Positions 34,611 through 43,127 of a stretch of 64,000 nt of DNA are shown piece after piece (position 1 is the stretch's first letter; every line of letters begins with the position of its first letter). Where the stretch lies: IMG/VR virus record IMGVR_UViG_3300034139_000007, positions 1 to 64,000 of that record, one strand, 5' to 3'. Made by a program: the position numbers and the translations under genes. Origin of the DNA: a virus. The notes below the pieces were generated by a model. That model made no database searches, had not been told where the DNA came from, and worked only from the letters and a program-made list of their open reading frames with translations.

Positions 34611-34899
34611 CTGGCATCCCCGTCGCAAGAAACGCACCCGGCTTCAGGCTGATGACCTGGGCGGTGGGCTGGGGCACGACACGGACGATGGTCCACGCCT
34701 TGTCCCAGTGCATCCCGGCCTCCTCGGTGGTCTCCAGGAAGGCCTTGGGGTACTTGCCCGGTTCGAGGAACTCGACCCGCATCTCTGCGGGCTCGTTCTT
34801 CTCTCCGTCCCAGCGCCACAGGATGCCGTAGCAGAAGTCCTGGCCCCTCTTCGCAGCGTCGGCCTTGATGCCCTCGATATGGTCAGCGATGGTGGTCAT
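34597..34899 (-). CDS. Protein of unknown function next to DNA polymerase
   Basis: The 100-residue alpha/beta product starts at an ATGA overlap with the polymerase stop and ends 14 bases into the nuclease gene. No motif recognised. Confidence 0.6.
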   Translation of the reverse strand: MTTIADHIEGIKADAAKRGQDFCYGILWRWDGEKNEPAEMRVEFLEPGKYPKAFLETTEEAGMHWDKAWTIVRVVPQPTAQVISLKPGAFLATGMPDVEF

Positions 34900-37655
34900 G
34901 CGGCCTGCCTCTGGTGCATCAGGAAGTCGACGACCTGACGGGTCTGGTCGTCATTCAGACGTCCGCCCCAGACGCTCTCGGGCAGGAAGTCCAGCTTGGG
35001 TGCTTCGAACAGCTCGATCTGGCCGATCTGACCAGCCAGAGGGTTGTCAGGGTTCCAGGGTTCGAACGTCAGGCCGACCGCCGGGGTGGCGTCCAGCTTG
35101 AGGGTCGGGAAGATGTCGTTGTGGGACATCATGACCTGGCGGGCCAGGGTGATGAACTCGGCGACCAGGTCCTTGTGGACCGACCAGACCTTCTCATCGT
35201 GCACCGGGATCTTGAAGTTAGCCTCCCGCTTCGTCCAGCCCATCTCCTTGATGATGGCCTTCAGCCGCAGGATCGACCGCTTGATGACGAAGGCGTTCGT
35301 GCCCTGCACCATGGCGTTCACAGCCTGGTTCTTCGCCCGCTTGTTGATGCGACGGGCGATCTCGTGGACGATGGGGCGCAGCTCGACGACGTCGGGCCAC
35401 TTGGCCTTGAAGACCTGCATCCACTCTTCCGTGGCCTCGTAGCGGAACCGGCGGTGGCCGTCCGGCAGCTCGACATAGCCGTAGATCTCGGCGTGCTGGA
35501 TGGTGTCCATGCGCCACTGCTCCGCACCCCAGAAGCGGTTCCGATAGAACTCGGTCGCCTCCCCGGTGCGCTGCAGACCCCAGCCCATGCGCTGCCCGAC
35601 AGTGGTCAGGAAGCCCGAGTACCAGTAGTTGAAGTTCGCGCCCTTGCCGATCTCGGTCCGCCAGTACTTGGCGGCCTTGGCACCGGTCATGCTCTCGCCC
35701 TTCAGGTTGGTGAACATCCGGTCCCGCTCGTAGGGCTTGCAGCCGTACTCCTTCATGAAGTCGTCGGGGTTCTGGTAGTTCTTCAGGGTCTTGAAGATCT
35801 CCTCCGTCATCCATGGAAGTTCGGCCCGGAAGATGTCCGCCGCCGCACCCAGGTGCATATCCTGGTGGGGCAGCTGACCGAAGGCCCGGTGGAACTCCTC
35901 GTCCTTGGACAGCTCGCCGATGATGACCAGCTCGAAGGCCGACCAATCGAGCGAGACCAGGATGTGGTCGTCATAGTCCGGCAGGAAGAAGCCCCGGACG
36001 TAGGTGCTCTCGCCACGCTTGGCCAGCTGCATCAGGTTCGGGGTGGAGCCAGCCAGACGGCGGGTGTTCAGCAGGCAGTTGACGGTCGGGTACATCCGAT
36101 CCGTCTCCGGGTCGGTCAGCATCGTGTAAGGCGTCAGGTACAGCTTCATGCGCTGCTCGACGCCGGCCATGGCCGTCATGATCTCGATGACCTTGAGCTT
36201 GGCCTCGGCGTTGTCGACCTGGGACTGCTTGATCCAGTCCTGGATCTTGCCTCGGGCCTCGCCGTCCGACTGGATCGCGCCCTTGTCGAACATCATCTTG
36301 GCGCGCATCAGGTCGTACAGCAGGACCCGCACCGGCATGTAGTGGGTGATCGACAGCTCCGGCTTGGCCTTGCCCTTCAGCTCGAAGCCACGGGCCTCCA
36401 GGTGCCAGGCGTTGCCGACCGGCGAGGAGACCTGCATGCACTGCGTCAGGTCGTCGTCGCTGTCGGGCATGTTGGCCCAATCGGACCACTTTTTGCGGTA
36501 CTTGTGGTAGCCGCAGGCGGCGTCCGGCTTCTCGGGATTGAAGTACCAGTCCTGCCGCTTGGCCAGCTCGCGCTCCGGGCCATCGGCAGAGGGCAGTAGG
36601 GCACGGATGGCGGGCTTCAGGTCACGCAGCAGCTTGGCGAACTCGATGCGCTCCAGCGCGCGGCGCTCGTCGATGGCGGGCTTGTTGACCCGCATGCCGT
36701 CGGTCCAGATCTCCGAGAAGACGTGGACCATAGGGTTCTCTTGCTCGAAGAAAGTCCCCAGCGCGTTCGGGCTGTTGCGGGCCAGCTCCTGCATCAGCAC
36801 ATGGAACAGGGGGATCACCCAGTAGGCGTCCTCCGCACCGTAGTCCGACACCTCGTCGCCGGACAGCATGCCCATGTGGGCGTTACCATCCATGGTCTCC
36901 TCGAAGGTCGACATGTCGTAGCCGAAGAACTTCTTCACCAGCTTCTTCAGGCCGTGGCCGTAGGCCATGTCATAGACGTAGCCGTTGTAGGAGCCGTCGC
37001 TGTCGGCGGTCTTGGACGTGATCTTGCCGATGATTTCGTCGACCTTGCGGCTGAACCGACGGTCCTGCTCGTCCTCGTCGTCGGGGACCAGGTCCTGGGG
37101 CGTCGTCTCCAGCGCGGCCATCATCAGCGGGTGGACGTGGCGCTGCAGCTCGCCCAGCGGGGCCTTCCAGAACTCGTTCTTGTCGTAGTTGTCGTCACCG
37201 AAGGCCGACACCGACATCTGCATGGTGCAGACGATGTTGTTCAGAGGGTAGTCGAAGCAGGAGGCGAAAGCCGTCAGCTCGTAGGTGGCGTTGTGAGCGA
37301 CCCACAGCACGCCCTCGGGCTTGGCGTCGAGGATCGGCTGGACGTCGGCCCAGGTCAGGCGGTTGGCGACGTCGGAGTGGCCCAGGTTGAAGTACCAGGC
37401 TACGTCGTGGCCCTCGGGGTAGAGCGAGAAGCCGGTCATCACGGTGCGACGCATGTCGAACACCAGCTTCTTGTTCTTAGCCTTGTGGCGGGTCTCCTCG
37501 TTGACCTTCATGAAGGCGTTGAGGCCGTCGTGCCGGGCGTCGTCCTGCGTCTCGCAGTCGATGCCGAGCAGGGTGGTGCAGGCCTGGATGGCGGCCAGCA
37601 CGCGGGGCAACTCGGTCTGGAAGTTGCGACGGTCGATCAGGGTGGTGCGGATCAC
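34896..37655 (-). CDS. Family A DNA polymerase with 3'-5' exonuclease domain
   Basis: The 919-residue product has an exonuclease start L-G-I-D-C-E-T near residue 29, and polymerase motifs A (S-L-D-W-S-A-F-E-L, about 568), B (G-K-G-A-N-F-N-Y-W, about 672) and C (P-V-H-D-E-K-V, about 817). Motif A diverges after F-E-L. An acidic insertion lies near residue 190. It is the replicative polymerase of this phage. It shares a 4-base overlap with each neighbour. Confidence 0.94.
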   Translation of the reverse strand: MIRTTLIDRRNFQTELPRVLAAIQACTTLLGIDCETQDDARHDGLNAFMKVNEETRHKAKNKKLVFDMRRTVMTGFSLYPEGHDVAWYFNLGHSDVANRLTWADVQPILDAKPEGVLWVAHNATYELTAFASCFDYPLNNIVCTMQMSVSAFGDDNYDKNEFWKAPLGELQRHVHPLMMAALETTPQDLVPDDEDEQDRRFSRKVDEIIGKITSKTADSDGSYNGYVYDMAYGHGLKKLVKKFFGYDMSTFEETMDGNAHMGMLSGDEVSDYGAEDAYWVIPLFHVLMQELARNSPNALGTFFEQENPMVHVFSEIWTDGMRVNKPAIDERRALERIEFAKLLRDLKPAIRALLPSADGPERELAKRQDWYFNPEKPDAACGYHKYRKKWSDWANMPDSDDDLTQCMQVSSPVGNAWHLEARGFELKGKAKPELSITHYMPVRVLLYDLMRAKMMFDKGAIQSDGEARGKIQDWIKQSQVDNAEAKLKVIEIMTAMAGVEQRMKLYLTPYTMLTDPETDRMYPTVNCLLNTRRLAGSTPNLMQLAKRGESTYVRGFFLPDYDDHILVSLDWSAFELVIIGELSKDEEFHRAFGQLPHQDMHLGAAADIFRAELPWMTEEIFKTLKNYQNPDDFMKEYGCKPYERDRMFTNLKGESMTGAKAAKYWRTEIGKGANFNYWYSGFLTTVGQRMGWGLQRTGEATEFYRNRFWGAEQWRMDTIQHAEIYGYVELPDGHRRFRYEATEEWMQVFKAKWPDVVELRPIVHEIARRINKRAKNQAVNAMVQGTNAFVIKRSILRLKAIIKEMGWTKREANFKIPVHDEKVWSVHKDLVAEFITLARQVMMSHNDIFPTLKLDATPAVGLTFEPWNPDNPLAGQIGQIELFEAPKLDFLPESVWGGRLNDDQTRQVVDFLMHQRQAA

Positions 37656-37921
37656 TTGGTCTGTGCCTTCTTGGCTGCGGCGATGGCCCGGTTCAGGTTG
37701 GCCAGCTTGCGGTCATCACCCCGCATGCGCTTCCTCGCCTTGTTGCGCTCGATCTCGATGCGGAGGGACGACATGCCCGGCTCGATGGGCATGGTGACGC
37801 CGCGGATCGTCTGGTAGCGGACCTCGTCTGGCTGGCCCGCCACCTTCAAGAAGTCCTCGTCAGGGTGGCGCTGGTAGATCCCGTCGCGGTCGAAGCCAGG
37901 GATGAGGCGGTAATCAGTCAC
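37652..37921 (-). CDS. Small basic protein between exonuclease and polymerase genes
   Basis: The 89-residue product starts at GTG 37921, forming a GTGA overlap with the exonuclease stop and preceded by CGGAG. The C-terminal third is an Arg/Lys/Ala-rich helix (E-R-N-K-A-R-K-R-M), suggesting nucleic acid contact. No family recognised. Confidence 0.58.
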   Translation of the reverse strand: MTDYRLIPGFDRDGIYQRHPDEDFLKVAGQPDEVRYQTIRGVTMPIEPGMSSLRIEIERNKARKRMRGDDRKLANLNRAIAAAKKAQTK

Positions 37922-38712
37922 AGCATATACTCCGAGCAAAGGCGGTAGAGCGTGGCTTCGTCGCGCACGCCCTGTTTCAGGTGGGTGTTGATCACGTCCT
38001 GACCGACCGGCAGAGGGTCGATGATCCGACGCATGACGGCCAGCTCGTCGATGTTCTCCTGCTCCTTGAGCCAGTTGCAGGAGCCAGGCCGGATGCCGAT
38101 GGCCAGCGCGCGGGGGACTTCATCGTCCGTCAGCGGGCGGCGATTGTCCAGCAGGTCCGTGATGAGGGCGCGCAGGCCTTCCTTGTCGCACTCGTCCCAG
38201 CCGCCCTTACCGAAGCCCTTGAGGCCGGGGAGGGTGTCAGAGGGGTCGCCGACCGTGGTCTTGTACAGGCGGATGTCGGACGCTGGCATCTTCGGATCGT
38301 AGGTGCAGGTCACGCGGGGCGACAGCGCGCACAGCGCAGCAATGTCAGCATCCCGGCATACGATCTCGATGGGCAGGTTGGTGGTGGCCAGGAAGTGCTC
38401 GGTCAGGGCAGCGATCACGTCGTCGCCCTCGAACCCCGGCACGCGGATCTGCCACGAGCCGGTAAAGGCCATCAGCTCGCGCACGAAGTTCAGGTCGCGG
38501 ATGACGGTGCCCTTCGGCTTCTTGCGGGTCTTGTAGGCGGGGAACAGGGCACGCCTGGCCTTGTTCGCGCCCTCGCCGTCCCAGACCCAGATGCGCAGGT
38601 CGTAGGGGTTGGCCGTCTGGTTCAGGCATCCCATCAGGAAGTCGCGCAGCTTCGTCGTCTCCAGCTGCACGCGCAGGTAGGACAGGCTGTCGTAGAGGAC
38701 GATCTTTTTCAT
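37918..38712 (-). CDS. 5'-3' exonuclease / flap endonuclease (RNase H-like)
   Basis: The 264-residue product shows PIN/FEN features: W-D-G-E-G-A-N-K-A-R near residue 44, Y-K-T-R-K-K-P, E-G-D-D-V-I-A-A-L (about 95), R-D-A-D and the helix-hairpin-helix-like G-L-K-G-F-G-K-G-G after G-D-P-S-D. It would remove primers or flaps, replacing the 5' nuclease domain lacking from the polymerase. Confidence 0.88.
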   Translation of the reverse strand: MKKIVLYDSLSYLRVQLETTKLRDFLMGCLNQTANPYDLRIWVWDGEGANKARRALFPAYKTRKKPKGTVIRDLNFVRELMAFTGSWQIRVPGFEGDDVIAALTEHFLATTNLPIEIVCRDADIAALCALSPRVTCTYDPKMPASDIRLYKTTVGDPSDTLPGLKGFGKGGWDECDKEGLRALITDLLDNRRPLTDDEVPRALAIGIRPGSCNWLKEQENIDELAVMRRIIDPLPVGQDVINTHLKQGVRDEATLYRLCSEYML

Positions 38713-38726
38713 GGGGTCTCCAAACG

Positions 38727-38756
38727 AAGAAAGGGCGGCGGCCTAAACCGCCGCCC
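38727..38756 (-). terminator. Terminator after the putative SSB gene
   Basis: On the - strand a 9-bp perfect stem (38756-38748 with 38741-38733) is followed by TTTCTTCG. It lies between the SSB stop and the exonuclease start, so SSB can be made in excess over the polymerase genes. Confidence 0.8.
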
Positions 38757-38780
38757 CTCCGAGCTTCAGTTGAACAGGGC

Positions 38781-39572
38781 TTAGCCCGGCTCGTGGTCAC
38801 GCTCGTCCGTGGCACCGGCGACCGCCAGGAAGTCGACGAAGTCGGCCTTCCCGTAGGTGTTGCCGCCACCTTCAGCCGTCTTGTGGACCAGCTTGCCGCG
38901 CAGCGTCAGATCGTGGGGGATCTGACCCGCAGCGCGCAGGTCGTCATACGGCTTGATGAACGAAGCGAACTCCTTGAAGTTCGTGATCGAGAGCGTCAGG
39001 CCCAGCGTCTGGCCGGTCTTGACCAGGGCCTTGCCCTTGTTCTCGCCCTTCTCGGCGATGACGTCTTCACCCACCAGCGTGAACGGAATGTCCGCCGAAG
39101 CGTAGTCCCCACGGCAGCGGCTGTCGGCCTGCATCGCCTCGGCCACGCAAGCGGCCCAGGACTTCTTGGTCCGGCTTTCGGTCTGACGGTCGAACGACCG
39201 CAGATACTTGGCCGGGGTGGAACCCCAACGAAGACCGAAGAAGGGGACCACGTCGGAGAGCTTGAACTCCACCGTGATTTCTTCCAGGGCGTTCTTGGTG
39301 TCGGTGCCGATCAGGAAGCCGGTCTTGTCGACCTTCAGATAGGCGTCGACGCGCATGCCGCCCTGGGACAGCAGCTCACCCAGCGTAACGGGGCGACCGG
39401 CAGCGACCGCACCCGGTTGGGCCGGCGGCTGATAGGCACCGCCGACGGCGGGGGGAGTGGGGTCCTGAGTGGGGGGAGCACCAGCTGCGGCAGCGCCGCC
39501 GGAAGCCGCGGCTGCACGAGCGTTGGCGATTTGCTGGTTGATGGCGTCGAGGGGATTGGCTGCATCAGTCAT
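38781..39572 (-). CDS. Putative single-stranded DNA-binding protein
   Basis: The 263-residue product has an Ala/Pro-rich N-terminal tail (1-60), a beta-rich core with aromatic residues (F-F-G-L-R-W, Y-L-R-S-F-D) and an acidic C-terminus (D-E-R-D-H-E-P-G), as in phage SSB and DNA-binding proteins. It lies between helicase and 5' exonuclease genes and is followed by a terminator, in keeping with high expression. The leader of about 100 bases holds an operator-like site. There is no decisive motif. Confidence 0.5.
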   Translation of the reverse strand: MTDAANPLDAINQQIANARAAAASGGAAAAGAPPTQDPTPPAVGGAYQPPAQPGAVAAGRPVTLGELLSQGGMRVDAYLKVDKTGFLIGTDTKNALEEITVEFKLSDVVPFFGLRWGSTPAKYLRSFDRQTESRTKKSWAACVAEAMQADSRCRGDYASADIPFTLVGEDVIAEKGENKGKALVKTGQTLGLTLSITNFKEFASFIKPYDDLRAAGQIPHDLTLRGKLVHKTAEGGGNTYGKADFVDFLAVAGATDERDHEPG

Positions 39573-39668
39573 TTGTAGTCTCTGTTTTTGAAAAGTACGC
39601 CGCCGGATTGGTCGGCGCAGAGGACTTGAACACTAGTTCCGGCGACGCCTCAAGCCGCCGAAATGGAA

Positions 39669-39681
39669 TGTCTACTAGATA
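39669..39681. promoter_or_regulatory. Palindromic operator-like site ahead of the putative SSB gene
   Basis: TGTCTACTAGATA is an exact member of TRTCYASTRGAYA. It overlaps the helicase stop codon and lies about 97 bases before the SSB start. The gap between them (39573-39674) otherwise shows only short GC-rich inverted repeats. Confidence 0.55.
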
Positions 39682-41129
39682 GTAGAACTTTGTTCGTGCA
39701 TCTGCTGATAATGGTTGAACCGCAGCACCTCGCGGGTCGGATCGACCCTCCAGGCGTCCAGAGACTTGGTCTCCAGGATCTGCATGAACCGTGGGTCCAG
39801 GCTTTCGTAGTAGGCAAGTGTTGTAATGCGCAGGGGTGTCTGGCGCTTCTCCCTCACCGTCCGGCGGTAGCCTTGGATGAAGTCGCTGTCCATGTAACCG
39901 AGGGAGACGTTGATGACGTGGTCCACCTCGATGCGCTTCGGACCCCAGTACTGCCAGTTGAAGCCGACCGAGGCCACACCGGGTGTGGCGATGACCGCGT
40001 CCAGCTCACCGGCGCGGAACGCCTCGTCGACCCGGTTCTTCTGGGCACGAGACATCGACCCGTTCATCAGCGCCGCCCGCAGGCCACTCTCGCGAGCCAC
40101 CTCCAGGATCTGACGCTGCTGGGGGATCAGGGCAGCGAACATGATCAGAGGCTTGCCGGTGCGGACGTGGTCCTCGAAGTGGATCTTCAGGGCCTCGACC
40201 TTACCAGGCAGCTTGTTCGGCATGATGTCGACCGGCGGCAGGCCCAGCTTGTGGTCCAGGTCGCGCAGGTCGGGGAAGGCGTTCGGATGCTCCATCAGCT
40301 GACGGGCACGGATCATGGCCGGGCCGGGCTGACTGCCGTCCACGAAGAAGTCCTCCAGCTCCAAGAAGGCATCCTTGCGCAGCTGCTCAAACATCTTCAA
40401 CTGGGCCGGGTGCATCGACACCCACTGAACCTCGGGGATCACGGCCTGCTTGCCGAAGATCTGCTCGAAGGTATAGCGGATGCCGTGGGTGCCGAAGATC
40501 GACGACAGCTTCTCGTGACCGGACCAGAAGATCGGGCGGCCATAGTCGTCCAGCTGGGCGTGCTCCGACAGGAACGACAGCTCGTAACCGAACGGGTAGT
40601 AGCGGGGCTCGATGGCGGCGATGGCCGAGTACCCGGTGTCCAGCCTGCCATTGATCATGGTGCCGGTCATCATGACCATCTCGTCCATGTACTTGGCCAT
40701 CTCCAGGAACACCTCGGTGCGGGCGCTCTCCGGCCCACCGAAGCACATGTGATGCTCGTCGGTGTCGAGGGCGCGGACGCCCTGCTCCCAGATGCCCTGG
40801 TAGGTGGTTTTCAGGCGGTCCGGGCCGAGCATGAAGATCTGCGCACCCTTGGTCATCTCCTTCTGGATCTTGGCCGCGGAGCCATCCAGCACGGCGATGG
40901 CCGACCGGGGCAGGCCGGTCCAGCGTATCACTTCCTGGATGTTCTTCTCGATCAGGGCCAGGGGCTGGACCCAGGCGGTCTTGATGCCGTCGGCCACACG
41001 TCGGCCCATGTTCACGCACACCGGCGGCGTCTTGCCGGTGCCGGGGTCGGACAGGTCCATGCACTTCTTCTGCTGCATGTAGAAGGCCAGGCGGGGCACC
41101 TGGTCATCGTCTCTGAGGCGTAGGGTCAT
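39675..41129 (-). CDS. SF2 helicase (SNF2/DEAD-like)
   Basis: The 484-residue product has Walker A D-P-G-T-G-K-T (28-34), motif II D-E-H-H (about 124), motif III M-T-G-T-M (about 152), motif V-like A-T-P-G-V-A-S-V-G-F-N-W and motif VI Q-G-Y-R-R-T-V-R-E-K-R. It is an ATP-driven DNA translocase, probably acting in replication or repair. The start lies 3 bases after the preceding gene. Confidence 0.88.
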   Translation of the reverse strand: MTLRLRDDDQVPRLAFYMQQKKCMDLSDPGTGKTPPVCVNMGRRVADGIKTAWVQPLALIEKNIQEVIRWTGLPRSAIAVLDGSAAKIQKEMTKGAQIFMLGPDRLKTTYQGIWEQGVRALDTDEHHMCFGGPESARTEVFLEMAKYMDEMVMMTGTMINGRLDTGYSAIAAIEPRYYPFGYELSFLSEHAQLDDYGRPIFWSGHEKLSSIFGTHGIRYTFEQIFGKQAVIPEVQWVSMHPAQLKMFEQLRKDAFLELEDFFVDGSQPGPAMIRARQLMEHPNAFPDLRDLDHKLGLPPVDIMPNKLPGKVEALKIHFEDHVRTGKPLIMFAALIPQQRQILEVARESGLRAALMNGSMSRAQKNRVDEAFRAGELDAVIATPGVASVGFNWQYWGPKRIEVDHVINVSLGYMDSDFIQGYRRTVREKRQTPLRITTLAYYESLDPRFMQILETKSLDAWRVDPTREVLRFNHYQQMHEQSSTI

Positions 41130-41132
41130 AGG

Positions 41133-41348
41133 CTAGTCCTTGATGCGGCCACGGCGGGGGCTGGCACGCCGACAGCGGCGCAGCACCTCATCCTTGGGGT
41201 ACAGGGCGATGCGACCATACACGTCGCGGACCACGTCCACCCCATGCAGGGTCATGTTGCCATCGTGAATGCGGACCGGGGTGTACAACGGGAACCTCTT
41301 CAGCTCCTCGATCAGATCGCCGACGGTGGGGATGCGGGCGTCAGGCAT
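41133..41348 (-). CDS. Small protein of unknown function
   Basis: The 71-residue product opens with T-V-G-D-L-I-E-E-L-K-R-F-P, a segment seen in many small phage proteins, and ends in a strongly basic Arg-rich tail. Coupled to the gene upstream by an 8-base overlap. Function unknown. Confidence 0.55.
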   Translation of the reverse strand: MPDARIPTVGDLIEELKRFPLYTPVRIHDGNMTLHGVDVVRDVYGRIALYPKDEVLRRCRRASPRRGRIKD

Positions 41349-41580
41349 GCGTTTTCCAGTACCATTTCTGGGAGGGGTAGTAGCGTACTACTCGCCCCGC
41401 CCGGTGTCCACCAGCGAGGAAGCCAAGGCGCTTCAGCTCCTTGCAGCGGGCGTGGAGCCAGTCGTCTCGCCATCTCAGGCTGACGTCGAAGAAGCCTTTC
41501 GACCGCGCGATGTGGACGATCTGGGCCGGGGTGTCGCGTTCTTTGCGCTCGCTTTCAGCGCGGCGGTCATAGTAGCCCAT
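41341..41580 (-). CDS. Small winged-helix-like protein
   Basis: In this 79-residue basic product the segment from about 35 to 70 (H-A-R-C-K-E-L-K-R-L-G-F-L, then R-V-V-R-Y-Y-P-S) resembles the recognition helix and wing of a winged helix domain. It overlaps the upstream gene by 106 bases in another frame. DNA binding is possible but unproven. Confidence 0.5.
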   Translation of the reverse strand: MGYYDRRAESERKERDTPAQIVHIARSKGFFDVSLRWRDDWLHARCKELKRLGFLAGGHRAGRVVRYYPSQKWYWKTHA

Positions 41581-41846
41581 CGTGCTTCATCCTCTGCCCT
41601 GATGCGGGCGTTGTGGGTCGCCACCTCATCCGGTGTGCGTGGCCGGTCCGGGGCGGGGGCGTCGTTGGGCCGGGCCAGCGGTGTGCCAGGCGTGTCGTCG
41701 CTGGGGCGGCGGCGAAAGCTGGGGAACAACGCACCCCTAGCTCGGGGGTTGAAGCTCTCCAGGTCGTTCTCATCCTTGGTCAGGATCTTGATCGGCCCAT
41801 GGTGCGCAACCTGGCTGGCGCGGCGGACGTCGTCATCCTTGCCCAT
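41475..41846 (-). CDS. Charged, low-complexity protein of unknown function
   Basis: The 123-residue product begins M-G-K-D-D-D-V and has Pro/Arg-rich disordered stretches. Its last third overlaps the winged-helix-like gene and is Ser/Arg-rich, probably constrained by that overlap. Start ATG 41846 overlaps the preceding gene by 14 bases. Confidence 0.45.
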   Translation of the reverse strand: MGKDDDVRRASQVAHHGPIKILTKDENDLESFNPRARGALFPSFRRRPSDDTPGTPLARPNDAPAPDRPRTPDEVATHNARIRAEDEARWATMTAALKASAKNATPRPRSSTSRGRKASSTSA

Positions 41847-42456
41847 TCTGGATTGCCTCCATGTGTCGACGCAGCAGGCCTGCGCCGATCTCTTCAAACG
41901 GTGCCGTCGTGTCGACGTGGAAGGGCTCGACCCACTCGACGCCCTGGAAGATCGGGACGCGGCTCTCGCACACGATCAGGATGCGCCGGCCAGAGGCGGC
42001 GGCCAGCTCGATATGCCGCTCGATCTCTCGGGTCCGGTTCACGTTGCCCGCCGTCCAGACCAGTGGTCCCAGGTTAGTCAGCTCGTAAAGCGGAGCCAGC
42101 TGTAGGGCCTTGCGCCACCAGACGGGGCGGACTGGCACCTCCGTGGGCGTGGACAGCCTTGCCAGCGCCTCCAGGCTTGGCCCGAGGGTGTTATCGACAT
42201 CGACGATCATCTTCGCCGTGGAGCCCTCGCGGCGCGGGACCGGCCAGAAGACCTTGGCCAGCGGCTCGTGGACCCACGAAGGGGCCTCAACTATATGGTC
42301 AAGGTCGATGTTGTGCTGGCACCGGGCGTTCCGTGGCCTGATCTGGGGCTCGAAGGGTGCCCGCAGGTTGGGCGAGATCAGGTTCTGGACGCCGGACTTC
42401 TGGAGCAGGAACGGTATGCCGCCCGCGACGTGCAGGCCGAAGCGGCTGACGATCAT
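41833..42456 (-). CDS. HAD-like hydrolase, putative
   Basis: The 207-residue product contains M-I-V-D-V-D-N-T (Asp86, Asp88, Thr90), the DxDxT nucleophile motif of the HAD superfamily, followed by L-V-W-T-A-G-N (Thr135), a good motif II. The 80 residues before motif I are unexplained and have no domain I recognise. HAD proteins in phages include 5'-phosphatases and polynucleotide 3'-phosphatases; the substrate cannot be inferred. Start ATG 42456 forms ATGA with the upstream stop. Confidence 0.52.
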   Translation of the reverse strand: MIVSRFGLHVAGGIPFLLQKSGVQNLISPNLRAPFEPQIRPRNARCQHNIDLDHIVEAPSWVHEPLAKVFWPVPRREGSTAKMIVDVDNTLGPSLEALARLSTPTEVPVRPVWWRKALQLAPLYELTNLGPLVWTAGNVNRTREIERHIELAAASGRRILIVCESRVPIFQGVEWVEPFHVDTTAPFEEIGAGLLRRHMEAIQNGQG

Positions 42457-42644
42457 GCGGTGGCGACCTTGATCTCGCGGTTCATCAGCCGACCCAGCAT
42501 CTGGCGGCGGATCTGGCACGGGCTGTTGGCGATGGTGGGACCGACGGTGAACATCAGGAACTGCTCCTTCTGCTCTTCGGTTTTCAGGGCGGCGAGATGC
42601 TGGCTGAACTTCCAGTACTCTTTGGTGGCTTCGGCTAGGGTCAC
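42453..42644 (-). CDS. Small helical protein
   Basis: The 63-residue helical product lies between the two-HTH regulator and the HAD-like gene with 4-base overlaps on both sides. Function unknown. Confidence 0.55.
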   Translation of the reverse strand: MTLAEATKEYWKFSQHLAALKTEEQKEQFLMFTVGPTIANSPCQIRRQMLGRLMNREIKVATA

Positions 42645-43081
42645 GTCTTCTCCTTGGGCAGGGCTGGTGTGATGAGGGTGTCGAAGTCCACGCCGAGGAC
42701 GCTGGACAGCGTATACAACTGTCCGAGCGTAAAGTCGTGGGCTCCGACCTCCATGTTGCGGACGACCACGCGGCTGACGTTAATCTGTAGTCCCATCTTG
42801 GTCGGGGTCAGGTCATGCTCGGCGGCGTATCTGGCGATCTGGATGCCGATCCAGGAATGTCGCTTCGACAGGGCCTTTTTGTTGACCATGATCCGGGGGT
42901 CATCAGCCTTGGCCACCCGCTTGCGCGGGCCATTGGCCATCCGGTCAGCGTTCACCAGTTTGTGGATCGTGCTGACCGAACGGCCATAGGTCTTGGCTAG
43001 GTCGGGGACACTCTGGCCCTCCCAATAGCTTTCCACGATCTTGGTGTTCAGATCGCGAATGTCATCACGGCTGGGGGGCAT
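42641..43081 (-). CDS. Transcription regulator with two helix-turn-helix segments
   Basis: The 146-residue product carries an N-terminal resolvase/sigma-like HTH (S-V-P-D-L-A-K-T-Y-G-R-S-V-S-T-I-H-K-L, about 24-42) and a C-terminal Cro/C1-type HTH (L-T-P-T-K-M-G-L-Q-I-N-V-S-R, about 90-103, followed by L-Y-T-L-S-S-V-L-G-V). The ATG at 43081 is preferred (GGAG 5 bases upstream) over a GTG two codons earlier. A TRTCYASTRGAYA site lies 27-39 bases upstream, which suggests it may bind this site and control itself. Confidence 0.75.
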   Translation of the reverse strand: MPPSRDDIRDLNTKIVESYWEGQSVPDLAKTYGRSVSTIHKLVNADRMANGPRKRVAKADDPRIMVNKKALSKRHSWIGIQIARYAAEHDLTPTKMGLQINVSRVVVRNMEVGAHDFTLGQLYTLSSVLGVDFDTLITPALPKEKT

Positions 43082-43107
43082 GGTCACTCCGGTGCAGTAG
43101 TTGATTT

Positions 43108-43120
43108 TGTCTACTGGACA
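43108..43120. promoter_or_regulatory. Palindromic operator-like site upstream of the regulator
   Basis: TGTCTACTGGACA fits TRTCYASTRGAYA exactly and is itself close to a perfect dyad. It sits in the 46-base gap in front of the two-HTH regulator and is flanked by AT-rich stretches on both sides. Confidence 0.6.
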
Positions 43121-43127
43121 TTTTCGA

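Noticed and set aside
36723-37817. A + strand open frame opposite the DNA polymerase
   Set aside because: Val/His/Gly/Gln-heavy shadow of the polymerase gene, which has all catalytic motifs.
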